Program-made: the position numbers and the translations under genes
Part shown: one piece after another, positions 1-10,400 of the stretch
Numbering within the stretch: position 1 is the stretch's first letter
Layout of the letters: the number at the start of each line of letters is the position of its first letter
From: Prostheceraeus crozeri
Lineage: Eukaryota; Platyhelminthes; Polycladida; Euryleptidae
NCBI GenBank assembly: GCA_907163375.1
Contig: CAJQUW010013623.1
Location: 364,621-428,620 of the forward strand
Direction: 5' to 3'
Length of the DNA: 64,000 nucleotides
The notes under the pieces: model-generated
What the model saw: only the letters and a program-made list of their open reading frames with translations
What the model was told of the DNA's origin: nothing
Database searches by the model: none

Positions 1-2708
1 CATTACAATTAATATTGATAAAAAAATTCATGAAAGAGTTATCGAAAATATTTTCGCGGAGTGATAAAAATATACAAATATAGTGTTACAATATTTTTTT
101 TATTTTATATATATATCAAATTTGTCTATCTTAGAAATTAGAAAATTAAAAAGGTTCAGTAGTTATTCCATCAGGTAAAATTTTTCTTTTATGATCAAAT
201 GGATCTAATGCTAATTTATGTTCTTCTTTTAAATACATTTTATGTTTTTTTGAATTAAGTCTATAATTACATGCTGTTTTTATTTCATTATTAAATAATG
301 CATTTTTATAATCTTGAAATGTTATTTGATTAGCCACTGATGCCTTTGAAATTCCTTTTAATGTTTTATGTGTTTTAATATTATTAGTTGTATCATAACA
401 ATAACATTTAGATTTTAAAAATATAGCTTCTGTTATGAAATCTTCATTTCCTTCTAATTCATCTTTTACTTTACATAAATCAGAAGGATGAATGATATCT
501 TTTATTTTATTAATTTCTTCATCAAGTGTAGAATTATACGGTATTGTTAATTCTAAGAAAATAGAATCGGTATCTGTAAAGTGTAATTTATAGTTTTTGC
601 CATAAGCAGGTGCTAAATAATCATATATAAAACTATACATAAATAGTTTAGCTAATTCTAATATAGTGAAACCAATGAAATTAAACTTATCATGTTTTAC
701 AATGCTTCTTCTTAGATGAACAGCACAAAGTTCATCACTGAATCTAGTAGTTCTTTTATATGTAGGTTTCCTTGTTAAATTTTGAAATCTATCTCTATCA
801 TAAACTATTTCAATATTTTGTCTATTACGCACATTTTCTAAAGTCTTACCATAAAATGCATTATTCATTAATTTGAAGAAAACGTTTCCAAAATCATCTT
901 TATTTCTTTTAGCTATTTTACGTTTTTCAATATTGAACTCTATATAATTTTTTAACCATTTAGATTTTCTATACTCTAGTTTTCGATGTATTTTGGTGAG
1001 AATCATGCCATGATCTAAATACCAATCTAGCATTCTTCCTTCAACAACATACTTTCCTTTATTACCTTGTGTTAACATAAGTTTTTTTGTTGGTCTGTAT
1101 TTTTTCGGTATTATAGATTTTTGATAATCTGAAAAATCTTCTATATTGGGAATTTTGTTTTCTGGACAGAAAGGATAATATTTTGTTGCGTCTTTTATAT
1201 AATCAGGATATACTAAATCAACTTCATATACATAACCAAAATTATTTTCACCATCATATGTTCTTTGATAATCTAGATTATTACACCATGTCATTTCACC
1301 TGTTGGTAATTCTTGTATCATGCAAGAAGAATATAAGCTATTAAAATCATAATATAACAAATAGTTTTCTCTCATGAATTCATCAATTGCTTTTTCACGT
1401 TCTACTCCTTCTTGTTTCGTTCGAAAAATTTCTAATATCTTTTCTTTTTCTTCTGGAGATAAAGGTTTCATTATTCCATATGTATGTGGATTTACTTTCT
1501 TATTATAACATTTAACATATCTATTACCTAAAACTGATGAAACTCCACCTCTAATTCCAGATTCAAAAAATAATAATTTATCATATGTATTTTCTTTATA
1601 ATGTTTAAGTTTAACGGACTTTGTCCTAGAGCCATCGGCTTGAACACCAGTATGTTTTAATCCTGCTAACCATGTTAAACCTGGTGTAGAATAACAATAA
1701 CATGGATCTATTCCGTAATATTCTAAACACATGTCACGAAAGTTTTCGAAAAGATCAGCTAGTATTAATACATCTATCTGAAGATATTTCATTGTATAAT
1801 CATACATTGTTTTACAATTTAACTCTCTCCAATTCTTTTCAGCTTCTGCATAGTCTTCGTCTGATAATTGTGATTGTTTTAATGTTGATTTAAATTTATT
1901 TATTGGAGGAAGTTGTTCTTCTTCCATAATTTTATTCACAGAATTAAAATCTCCAGTTATGTACTCATACGGAAATATTCCTTTTAAAGGTTTTAAATTA
2001 TATTTATTTAATATTTTACATTGTTCAGATTTCAAAGTTTTTCCCATAACATCTAATGAATAAGGAGTAAAAAATCTAAATGCATCTAAAATTCTAATAC
2101 AACCTAATTGCATTGAAAAATATTCTTCTTCTTGTTTACATAGTACATTTATTTTTTGTTGTTGTAATTTTTCAGATGAAAATAAATCTTTCATTACTAG
2201 ATGGAAATCATATTTAGAACCATTGTAGAAATATAAAGGAACAAAGTTATATTTAAATTTATTAGCATTAAGATTACAAGAATTATGTGCTGCACCTCTA
2301 TATAATCCATTTAGATGATCATGATCTTTTACTTTATCAATATATCTACCTCTGCCAGTTTTATAATTTTTTGCAAATTCTTTTCCACAGTAATAACAAT
2401 TTATTTCATCATAAAATTCTTTTCTTTCTTCATCCGTTAATGGTATCATTGGTTTATTTGTTTCAAGCAATTGTGAAAAACGTCCTTGTAATTCTTCTAC
2501 TTTCTTTGTAAACATTTCTGAACTATCTTCACCATAGTATTGTAAATATTCTGATTTAAATAATTCAGGATAATTTGAATGAATGTACATTCCCCAACAT
2601 AATGGTTTTTGTTCAAATAAATATTTTTCTTTACTTTGTTCAGTTGAACTTTTTCCAGGTGCACTTTTTTCAGAATTATAAAATTTCAGAATTATAATTT
2701 TCAGAATC

Positions 2709-2735
2709 GGGTGAAGCCCTGGAACTTCCCGTTTG
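2709..2735 (-). repeat. Double-hairpin palindromic module, diverged copy, in polymerase gene
   Basis: A diverged copy (gggTgaagccc then ggaacttcc) of the 27-bp module found at 4257-4445. On the coding strand it reads GSSRASPD, in frame with the polymerase. Confidence 0.65.
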
Positions 2736-4256
2736 ATTTTGTGTCATATTAACATTATATGCTTCAAAATCACAATAAATAGTAAAGGGTACTTTATTTT
2801 TAAAATACCATTTATTATATTCTAAATAATCATCTTTAGGAAAAGTATTTTGAACTGCTTCGTTTTGTTGACAATTCTCCAAATGTCTATTCATTTCTTC
2901 TAAAGTTCTAAAACTTGTCAAACATTGAAGACAAGGAAAATTTGTATTATCTGAAGTTTTTGTAAATATAGAAACATCTTTACACAATATAAAATGACCC
3001 TGATAATATAATATATTCGCTTGTGCTGGTTGTTTTGACTGTTCTAGTTTTTCAAATTTATCTTGATATATTTCATGTGTTTCATTAATTTCTTTTGCAA
3101 GATTAAATGTATTTTGATGATAATTTTGATTTAATATTTGTAGCTGATAAATATATTCTTTATCATATTGTTCTTTATATTGTTGTAGACATTTTCTTAA
3201 AGATTCATTTATTTTTTGATTGGTTTCATTTTCTTCATTATTTAATTCATTATTTTCTTCATTTAATTTTTGAATCGTTTCTATCTTATTTTCATATTTA
3301 TGGCCATATTCTTGTACTAATATTTTTGTTTGTTGTTGATAATCTGTTTTACATTTTTGTAAACTTTTATTTAAATTTTCTAATTTTTGTTGATATTCTG
3401 AAGATAAAGATGAATATTTGTAATTATAATCATCAGTACGTCCTTTATAATTATTATGATTAATCATTATTGGTGATAATGTTTTAACAAGTTCAAATTT
3501 TTCAGTACATATTATATTTCCTTGGTAAAAAATATTATGATGCATGTAATTTCCCCTATCATTATATACTATTTCTGATTGACATAAATTTTTATTATTC
3601 AAATAAAATTTTTTTGAATCTGAGTAAAGTGCAGTAATTTTACCAATAGAAACATAATTCACATTTAATTCAAAAACATTTACTTCTATTAAATTTTTAT
3701 TCTTTTTATGAAACTTTTTTAACCTATTATAATCATATGGAAATTCATCTAAGCCATCAGAGAGATCAAATTCATTTATGTATTCTTCTTTATTGTAATG
3801 ACTTAGTCTTTCTTTATGATATTCTGCAGGATGTAAATGTGCTATAATACTCCACAGAAAACAATAATCATCTTCATTTTTTATGTTGATTATTTGTGGT
3901 GAACTGAAAAGCAAAGGAACATAACTACCACCAGTATTATTTTTATATTTATCAATTACTATTTTCTTAGATAGTATTTTAACAAATCTCCAACCAGATT
4001 CACGTAACTGGGCTTCAATTATACAATTTTCTAATTTAAGTATCATCGATTCAAATATGGGTTGTGTATCATTTACATTATGAATTTCTTGTGAATTTGT
4101 AAAATGTCCTTGTATTATTTCTTCAGGAATTCCATCAGGTCCATTTTTTGTATAAAGTACTTCTACATTCATATAACATTTCAAAGATTTCTTAAATATA
4201 TTATAAAAGTTTGTTAATACATTATAAAAAGTTTTATCGGTTTCATTATATTCAAC

Positions 4257-4445
4257 GGGCGAAGCCCTGGAACCTTCGGTTCGAAAAGACTGATTAAATA
4301 AATATTTTATATCTGTTACGGGCGAAGCCCTAGAACCTTCTGTTTGTAAGGCTTCATCGGTTCGTTCAGCTTCATCAAATTCATCAGTATCGCTAAATAA
4401 ATATCTTCCATCTGGTACGGGCGAAGCCCTAGAACCTTCGGTTTG
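4257..4445 (-). repeat. Three copies of a double-hairpin palindromic module inside the polymerase gene
   Basis: Copies lie at 4257-4283, 4320-4346 and 4419-4445. Each consists of GGGCGAAGCCC (4-bp stem, GAA loop), a TRG spacer, then AACCTTCGGTT (4-bp stem, TTC loop; one base differs in the middle copy). On the minus strand each reads in frame as TEGSRASPV. They are separated by unrelated coding sequence of 36 and 72 bp, so this is not a simple tandem array. Confidence 0.85.
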
Positions 4446-4836
4446 TATGGTCTCATCTTCACTATTAAAAACTTTTTTATATTCCGAATGTGAATAATCA
4501 TCAAACATTTTTTTAACTTTTATATCAGTAGGCAATGTTTCTAGATAGTTTTTATAACTATTTAATTTTAATATATTTCCTTCATCAACTCGTTCTACAT
4601 TTTGTAAATGCAATTTACTATTTAAATGAGATTGATAACTTCTTTTTGTTTGCAACTCTTTTTTACATAAGACACAATAAAACTTGGTATTTTCCATTTT
4701 TTTTATTTTTTTAGAGAAAATTTAAGAAAAAAATTTGTGTTTTAATTTTAGATATAAACATTCTAATATCAAGGACTTGAGTGTTATTTTATATTATTAT
4801 ATATTTCACGTTCTTTAGTTATTTTTTTCTTTATCA

Positions 4837-4912
4837 CATTAAGTTTTATCATATTAAGTTTTATCATATTAAGTTTTATCTTATTAAGTTTCATCATATA
4901 ATGTTTTATCAA
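4837..4912. repeat. Short tandem repeat, about 15 bp unit
   Basis: Four to five direct copies of a unit like attaagttttatcat occupy the end of the gene at 4884 and the intergenic gap before the polymerase gene. The last copies overlap the 3' end of the coding sequence. Confidence 0.7.
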
Positions 4913-6176
4913 AAGATAATTTAAATTTTTTTTCACTAACTATTGATTCATCATCATCATAAATTGTTTCTTCATCATCATCATAAATTGTTTCTTCATC
5001 ATCATAAATTACACTTTTTGGTATAGGATGCCCTTCCATGATAGGATACCATTCTCTTATTGGAATATCTAATTCTAAATTACATCTTTTATCTGTTAAT
5101 AATATAATAGAGAAAAATATTGGTCTTTGATCTCTTTTGGAAAAATTAATAACACCACCATAATCTGAATCACTTTTAGTTTTTGTTAAAGATGATAAAA
5201 TTTTAAATTGATTAGATGTAAATCCTAATTTAAATTTTGTAGACCCGACACATAGTTGTCTAACAGTATCTTCAACTATACCATCATTATTATTTTCAAT
5301 TGTAAGAAAATGAAATTTAGATAAATTTTTATAATTACTAATATTTTTATAATCTTTTTTACCATTTACACCTTTTTCAGATGTTACAGAATCATCATTA
5401 TTATCATAAGATTCTTTAAGATCGGGCAAAGCCCTAGAATCTTCGGTTCGTTTATTATGATTATGATTATGGTCATTGTTAATAGTATAAGGTGTTGACC
5501 ACATATAAATTTTCTCTTGTTGAGCTAAACCATTTATATAAGATTTTAATAAATTAATATTTAAGTTGGAATATAATCCTATGTACGTATCATCATCATA
5601 TCTTTGCGGCATTTCTAATGTTTCTTGTTTATAAATTGTGTCTCTATAATAAACTTGACATAATAATTCTTCATTATGTTTTTTACTCTCTATGTGAATG
5701 TTATATTGATTTTGATCGTCAACAAATAATCTAATTTTTTCTTTCGAAAAAGATTTTAATTTTTTAACTAATTCTTTAATATTGATATAATTAATAATTT
5801 TAGTTTCTATCCAATCAGTATTACTAATTGGTAACACTGCTCTAATAAATCCATAAACATTATTATGACCTATTATAACCATATTTTCTTTATTTAATTC
5901 AACATAAGCTACATCATTATATTTACTTACAATCTCCATAAATTTAATAAATGGATCCCCCGGAAATAAACAATAATTAGTTTCTATAGAAGGTAAACCT
6001 TTAGTCTGTTCTCTAAATATTTCGGCTTGTAATTGAAATAAAATATTAACATCTATACATGGATTATTATTATTATTATTATCAAAACATTTATTTTCAA
6101 ATCCCGTTGATCTCGTCGAATAAGAAGAACAGGATGATGCGGGCGAATATAATTTTTTTAAATTTGGATTTTCCAT
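4884..6176 (-). CDS. Unknown Polinton protein, sliding-clamp-like
   Basis: About 430 residues from the ATG at 6176. A longer frame to 6281 exists, but this start has the same AAAATGGAAAA context as the polymerase gene and avoids overlap with the divergent gene at 6251. The N terminus is low-complexity (Ser- and Asn-rich), and the C terminus has repeats of YDDDEETI. The middle looks like the layout of PCNA. One segment, INIKELVKKLKSF followed by a beta-rich IRLFVDD, resembles the clamp helix-strand repeat. A later segment, FKLGFTSNQFKILSSLTK...PIFFSIIL, resembles the second clamp domain. Between them sits a charged insertion holding a copy of the palindromic module (5424-5450). A clamp beside the polymerase would make sense, but similarity is by eye only and the function is inference. 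Confidence 0.55.
   Translation of the reverse strand: MENPNLKKLYSPASSCSSYSTRSTGFENKCFDNNNNNNPCIDVNILFQLQAEIFREQTKGLPSIETNYCLFPGDPFIKFMEIVSKYNDVAYVELNKENMVIIGHNNVYGFIRAVLPISNTDWIETKIINYINIKELVKKLKSFSKEKIRLFVDDQNQYNIHIESKKHNEELLCQVYYRDTIYKQETLEMPQRYDDDTYIGLYSNLNINLLKSYINGLAQQEKIYMWSTPYTINNDHNHNHNKRTEDSRALPDLKESYDNNDDSVTSEKGVNGKKDYKNISNYKNLSKFHFLTIENNNDGIVEDTVRQLCVGSTKFKLGFTSNQFKILSSLTKTKSDSDYGGVINFSKRDQRPIFFSIILLTDKRCNLELDIPIREWYPIMEGHPIPKSVIYDDEETIYDDDEETIYDDDESIVSEKKFKLSFDKTLYDET
5424..5450 (-). repeat. Double-hairpin palindromic module inside the clamp-like gene
   Basis: GGGCaAAGCCC, TAG, then AAtCTTCGGTT. On the coding strand it reads in frame as RTEDSRALPD, the same peptide type as in the polymerase gene, placed in a low-complexity stretch. 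Confidence 0.8.
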
Positions 6177-6250
6177 TTTTTTATTTTTATTAGAAAAAAT
6201 TTTATTTTTTATTTTTATTAGAAAAAATTTTATTTTTTTATTGTTAAAAA

Positions 6251-7138
6251 ATGATGTTACCAAATGTTGGTGGAGGTGCATATATCCCGAATAATCGTGA
6301 ATTAGAAATAGAGATAGAAAATTATATCATGAAAACTGGAGACGTTTTATCTGGTCCATTGCATCTTTCTATTCTTCCACAACAAAATACAGAGTTAACA
6401 AATAAACAATATGTTGATACACAAATCAATGATTTAAAGGAAAAATATATAAACGATGTTTTGGTTCCACTGATGAATGAATTAAAGTTGCTAAAACTTA
6501 ATGACAAATCATTAAACGAAAAATTATTAAAACTTGATAAAAAGGATAGAGAGCTAGAAGCAGATATAGCAAAACTTTTTAAAAAGATTTCAGAACAATC
6601 AAAAATTTTAATATTACTTTCTATAAAGTTAAAATCTGCTGTAATTAAAAATAAACATCAGATCAAAATGTTAGAAGAACAATTAGAAGATGAAATAGAA
6701 AAACTTCCTGAAAGAATTAAAAAAAATTTAAAGCAGTTACAAACTACATTCCAAAAAAGTGTTGATGAATTAAGTTCTAAAATTACTCAACAAATGAAAA
6801 AGATGAATAGAATAATAAATGAAGTAAACTCACTTAATGAAAAAGTTGATAAAATGAAAAATCTTAAAATCAATTTAGAAAATGAATTAAAGAAAAATTT
6901 ACAAGAAAACTCTAAAGAAAATAAAGAACAGTTAGATGCTGTTAAAAGACAATTAGATGTTCTTAAAATTAAGTTAAATGCTCTTAAAACGGCATTGAAG
7001 ATTAATCAGCAGAAAATGCAAGTTAATAGAAAAGAAATTAAAGTACATCACACGCTGCTTGACGCAATAGATAAAGTGCAACAGGCAATTAATAAAGTTA
7101 TCTCGAAGTTGTTGTCCATTCACAAACGTAAATCTTGA
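6251..7138 (+). CDS. Coiled-coil fibre-like protein with phage tail-fibre motif
   Basis: 295 residues. Residues about 28-56 contain GDVLSGPLHL...ELTNKQYVDTQI. This matches the widespread tail-fibre repeat of phages and large DNA viruses (G-D-x-M-x-G-x-L ... x-N-K-x-Y-V-D). The rest, about residue 60 onward, is almost continuous heptad-type coiled coil rich in Lys, Glu, Leu and Asn, as expected of a trimeric shaft. It is divergent from the minus-strand gene, with a gap of 74 bp. A cluster of three to four hairpins starts two bases after the stop. The inferred role is a virion fibre or spike of the old element. The frame looks whole. Confidence 0.7.
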   Translation: MMLPNVGGGAYIPNNRELEIEIENYIMKTGDVLSGPLHLSILPQQNTELTNKQYVDTQINDLKEKYINDVLVPLMNELKLLKLNDKSLNEKLLKLDKKDRELEADIAKLFKKISEQSKILILLSIKLKSAVIKNKHQIKMLEEQLEDEIEKLPERIKKNLKQLQTTFQKSVDELSSKITQQMKKMNRIINEVNSLNEKVDKMKNLKINLENELKKNLQENSKENKEQLDAVKRQLDVLKIKLNALKTALKINQQKMQVNRKEIKVHHTLLDAIDKVQQAINKVISKLLSIHKRKS

Positions 7139-7140
7139 AC

Positions 7141-7198
7141 GGACCAAAGGTCCTCAGGTTACTAACCAATCGGAGCGAAGCTCCTCGAGGCTTTAGCC
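7141..7198 (+). terminator. Hairpin cluster directly after the fibre-like gene
   Basis: Four hairpins in a row: ggaccAAAggtcc (7141-7153), ggttACTaacc (7157-7167), ggagcGAAgctcc (7172-7184) and ggcTTTAgcc (7189-7198). They begin right after the stop codon. The last two recur as a unit at 13952-13981. A role in transcript 3'-end formation is inference from position. Confidence 0.6.
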
Positions 7199-7241
7199 GA
7201 ACGTAGATATTTTTACCAAAAGTCAAATTTAATCCTAAAAA

Positions 7242-7787
7242 ATGCCTATAATTTATAAACACAATCTTAAACATTTTGCATCAAATAATAAAATTGCTCA
7301 TGAACCATCTCAGAAACCTGTGTACCATTATGATAGTGTAGAAACTGTCGGAACACAAAAGTTCCTAGGCACCGCAGGTGCCGTCCAAAAAGAAGGGGAT
7401 GGAATCTTTTCTGGTATTGGAAGTATCGTTAACTTAATTAAAAATAATAAAGATTTGATTACATCTTCCGCAAAAGGAGCAGCTGCTATAGGTAGTACAG
7501 CTAGTGCAATATCAAATGCTGTTAAATCACAAAACGAATTAAAACAACTAGAAGCTATTCGTAAACTCAAGAATGATTCTGAAGAACTAAAAAAATTAAA
7601 AAAACTTTCAGATGAAACAAAAAACAAAATTGCTAACATAGCTGTTGGGGAAACCTTGAGGAGCGGAGCTCCGTCTGATAGTAAACATAATGAAAAAACA
7701 ATTGAAGAAATAAGAGGTAATGGCGTCAGCAGCAACCTTCGGTCTAACCAGCAAAGCGGTAGCGGAGCTGGTCTAGCAAAATTCTAA
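7242..7787 (+). CDS. Small virion-protein-like gene (adenovirus pVI-like candidate)
   Basis: 181 residues. A Gly/Ala/Ser-rich amphipathic middle (GIFSGIGSIVNLIKNN ... AIGSTASAISNAVKS, residues about 53-95) is followed by a charged helix and a Gly-rich tail. This composition and its place among the capsid genes resemble small membrane-active virion proteins of adenovirus and Polinton type. There is no catalytic motif. Two hairpin-like repeats occur in the last third in frame (around 7660-7680 and 7730-7770). The frame looks whole. The function is inferred from context and composition only. Confidence 0.5.
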   Translation: MPIIYKHNLKHFASNNKIAHEPSQKPVYHYDSVETVGTQKFLGTAGAVQKEGDGIFSGIGSIVNLIKNNKDLITSSAKGAAAIGSTASAISNAVKSQNELKQLEAIRKLKNDSEELKKLKKLSDETKNKIANIAVGETLRSGAPSDSKHNEKTIEEIRGNGVSSNLRSNQQSGSGAGLAKF

Positions 7788-7881
7788 AAATTATATTTTA
7801 GTAAAATTTTTTAGTAATTTTTTTAGTAAAATTTTTTTCTGTGTGTGAGAAAAACAAAAAGTCAAATTATTTTTTATAAAA

Positions 7882-9215
7882 ATGTCTTCGCTTATCGAAA
7901 ATAAATTTAGATTAGACGATCCTCCGTTCGTCAGTTATAATCAAAAAAAGAATGACTATATAAGAATTGCTATGAATCCCGGATCTTCCAGTAGAGTAAA
8001 TACTGGGGAGATTTAATCTTTGAAGTTGATAATCAGCAGAGTTATTTATATTTACCTGATTCATTTTTACACTGTGAATATTCTTTATATAGTGATGCTA
8101 ATTTTACAACACCATTACCAGATACCGATAATATTACACTTGAGAATAATTTTTTCCCAAGTTTATTTACACAAATGCGTTTAGATGTTGCAACTCAAAA
8201 TATAGAAACAATAAGTGATTCTCCAGGTGTAATTGATACAATGCTTAGATTTATAACAATTGGTGAAAATAATAAAAAGTATGAAATCGAAGGTTGGTTT
8301 CCTGATACTAATGATGGTATAATTGTTGATGATATAACTCACGCTGGAACAGATGCAGCAGGAATTGCGAAAGATGTAGAAAATATTGCAAAACATTTAA
8401 ATAAAACAAATAATGAAGCATATAAAGAAAGACGTGAATTTAACAAGAAAAGTAAACAGACAGTTAATTGGTCATTGTCTCCATTATTCGGATATTTAGA
8501 TTATGATAAAATATCATATCAATTAAAATTTAAATTAATAATTCATCGTACAGCAAATAATGAATTAATCTTTTTTGGTAAGACTGGAAAAAAAGCATAT
8601 TTAAAAATTGATAGACTTGAATGGTGGATTAAGCATATTACTCCTAGTTTAGAAATTGAATCAGCTATTGCAAAAAGATTAAATACTAACAAACCAATTC
8701 CAGTTAATTTTCTAAAGAGAACTGCTAGTTCAGTAACTTTTTCCGAACAAAGATTTAACTGGCATTTTACTAGAACTGCGAATACTCCAAGATATTTATT
8801 ACTAACATTTCAAAGAAATAATTCTCCAAGTTTTGATAAGAACAATAATATTTTTCATATTAATACAATTCGAAGTTTACAAGTTTCATTAAATCAAACT
8901 CGATATCCAATTGATCCATTAAGATTCGATGATACCAATAATCAATTTATGGAAGGATATGATTCTTATAGAAATCTTTGTATAGAATTTGGAGTTGAAC
9001 CACAATTAACTCCTGGAGATTGGAGACATTTATATCCAATTTTCTGTTTCGATTTAAGTGCACAATCTGAAGATATTATTAAAAATGGTTGTGATGTAAC
9101 AATTAATATTGAAAAGAAAGATTCCACAACTTCATTGATGGCTTATGGTTTATTGCTAGAAGATGCAAAATATTCTATTGAAATTCTTAATGGAAAGATG
9201 GTTAGGATAGGTTAA
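7882..9215 (+). pseudogene. Capsid-like protein (F54H12.2 type)
   Basis: A region of about 440 codons in the capsid block, with an ATG after an AT-rich leader at 7882. It is broken, with about one break. The C-terminal part ends in a beta-rich segment, LYPIFCFDLSAQ...VTINIEKKD...AYGLLLEDAKYSI. I recognise this as typical of the C. elegans F54H12.2-like proteins, which accompany F54H12.3-type integrases. Size, position between small core-like genes and beta-rich character fit the structural (capsid) protein of a Polinton. That role is inference; no structural search was possible. Confidence 0.55.
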
Positions 9216-9218
9216 TTA

Positions 9219-9350
9219 AAATTTTTTTCATAACTAGAATAGATTAAAATTTTTGTTAACTTAAAAATTCTTAACTAAAAATTTTTCATAACTAGAATAG
9301 ATTTAAATTTTTTGATAACTTTAAATTCTTAACTTAAAATTTTTTATTAA
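9219..9350 (+). repeat. AT-rich direct repeat before the pX-like gene
   Basis: A unit of about 60 bp built on aaaattttttcataactagaatagatt is present twice, roughly 9219-9275 and 9278-9335, in the gap between two genes. Confidence 0.55.
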
Positions 9351-9352
9351 AA

Positions 9353-9838
9353 ATGTCGCAAGCGAAAAGTAATATTAATAATAAAACTGTTGAATTAAAA
9401 TTACGTAATATTGTTGACAAAAATACCCCTAAAACTATTACGATTAACAAAAAAAAGTATTACATAAGTAAACCAATGATAGAAAATATTCAATTACAAG
9501 AAGAAAAGAATGGCGGGATTCTCCCATTAATTCCCCTAATAATAGGTGGCATAGCAGCTGCAGGAAGTGTTGCAGGCGGAACAGCTGGTATTGTCCAAGC
9601 AGTAAATAAAAATAAATCAGAGAAGGCAGCATTAGAAGAACAAAAACGTCATAATAGAGAGTTAGAGAAAGTTGCTAGGGGAGAAGGAATAGTAGATGAT
9701 TTTATTAGTAAATTAAAATTAGTTGATGAAGGAAAACGAGTTCTTAAAAATATTCTCCACAATGTTGATGATTTAATTGAAATTAAAGAAACTAAAGATG
9801 GTTCTGGAATATATCTAAGTCCTAGTATGATAAAGTAA
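9353..9838 (+). CDS. Adenovirus pX-like virion core protein
   Basis: 161 residues. Residues about 53-85 form a Gly-Gly-initiated hydrophobic segment, GGILPLIPLIIGGIAAAGS, continuing GGTAGIVQAV. This is very like adenovirus pX, the core peptide precursor cut after a Gly-Gly by the viral protease. A charged helix and a short C-terminal domain follow. The adenain-type protease encoded at 11259-11747 would be the matching processing enzyme. The frame looks whole. A hairpin follows within a few bases of the stop. Confidence 0.65.
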   Translation: MSQAKSNINNKTVELKLRNIVDKNTPKTITINKKKYYISKPMIENIQLQEEKNGGILPLIPLIIGGIAAAGSVAGGTAGIVQAVNKNKSEKAALEEQKRHNRELEKVARGEGIVDDFISKLKLVDEGKRVLKNILHNVDDLIEIKETKDGSGIYLSPSMIK

Positions 9839-9840
9839 TA

Positions 9841-9868
9841 ACCTCAGAACCTTTGGTTCTTTTCGGTA
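9841..9868 (+). terminator. Hairpin after the pX-like gene
   Basis: gaaccTTTggttc (about 9847-9859) directly follows the stop codon, echoing the hairpins after 7138 and 11224. The terminator role is inference. Confidence 0.45.
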
Positions 9869-9914
9869 AAACAATTATTTTATTTTATCTTTTAAATTTT
9901 TTTTATCTTTTAAA

Positions 9915-10400
9915 ATGAATTCTAAAAATTCCGAAAATTTAATTAAATTAAAAATTTCTAATTTAGATTTATTCAATTATCTATTAAACAAAAATAAAAA
10001 CTCAAATTGTAAAATTTATGAAGGTAACGACGACAAACAAAGTTTGGCTACTACCTACGGTGGTGACATACAAAAAACATTAGAAAACTTTCCTGGATTT
10101 ATTTGGAGTAAATATTCGAAAGAAAAACATCTTCCTGGTCATTCATATACTGGGCCAGGAACTCGATTAGATATAAGACTAGATGAGAATAATAATCCGA
10201 AACCAGGTGAAGAACCGATAAATGAGTAGATGCCGCAGCTTACAGGCATGATTTAGCTTATCGAAATCATGATCTAAGTTCTCGTCATGCAGCTGATAAG
10301 AAGATGATTCAAGAATTAGATAGTATTCAGAATCCTACATTTAGAGAAAAAATTGAAAGAATGTTTGTTAAGAAAGCTTTACAAGCTAAAATATTATTCG
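9915..10400 (+). pseudogene. Parvovirus-type phospholipase A2 domain
   Basis: The region shows the calcium-loop signature (YTGPGTRLD), the catalytic HDxxY-type signature, and a following alpha-helical segment with the pattern REKIERMFVKKALQAKI. These are typical of the phospholipase A2-like proteins of metazoan Mavericks and of parvovirus VP1. In those viruses the enzyme opens the endosomal membrane during entry. The region runs into the integrase frame. It is broken, with about one break. Confidence 0.7.

Larger units (their letters stand above)
146..4697 (-). pseudogene. Polinton protein-primed DNA polymerase B
   Basis: This is the largest coding region of the element. From the N terminus it shows a C2H2-like zinc finger (CVLC...H...H), a coiled-coil middle, a second CxxC finger, the exonuclease start YCDFEAYN, the exonuclease II region YNGSKYDFH, and the three polymerase motifs: A (YYDFNSLYSS), B (KLMNNAFYGKT) and C (HFTDTDS). 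This order is that of protein-primed family B polymerases of Polintons, which replicate the element. It is carried in more than one open stretch, with about one break. The N-terminal half contains in-frame copies of a short palindromic repeat that read as EGSRASP (see repeats). The start is chosen at an ATGGAAAA context shared with the neighbouring minus-strand gene. Family assignment is firm. Confidence 0.9.

Noticed and set aside
2709-5450. CRISPR-like array from the repeated GGGCGAAGCCC motif
   Set aside because: Spacing is irregular, the copies are coding and in frame, and the genome is eukaryotic.
7241-7787. Antisense frame at 7328-7735
   Set aside because: Shadow of the plus-strand small virion-protein-like gene; hydrophobic composition is that of an antisense translation.
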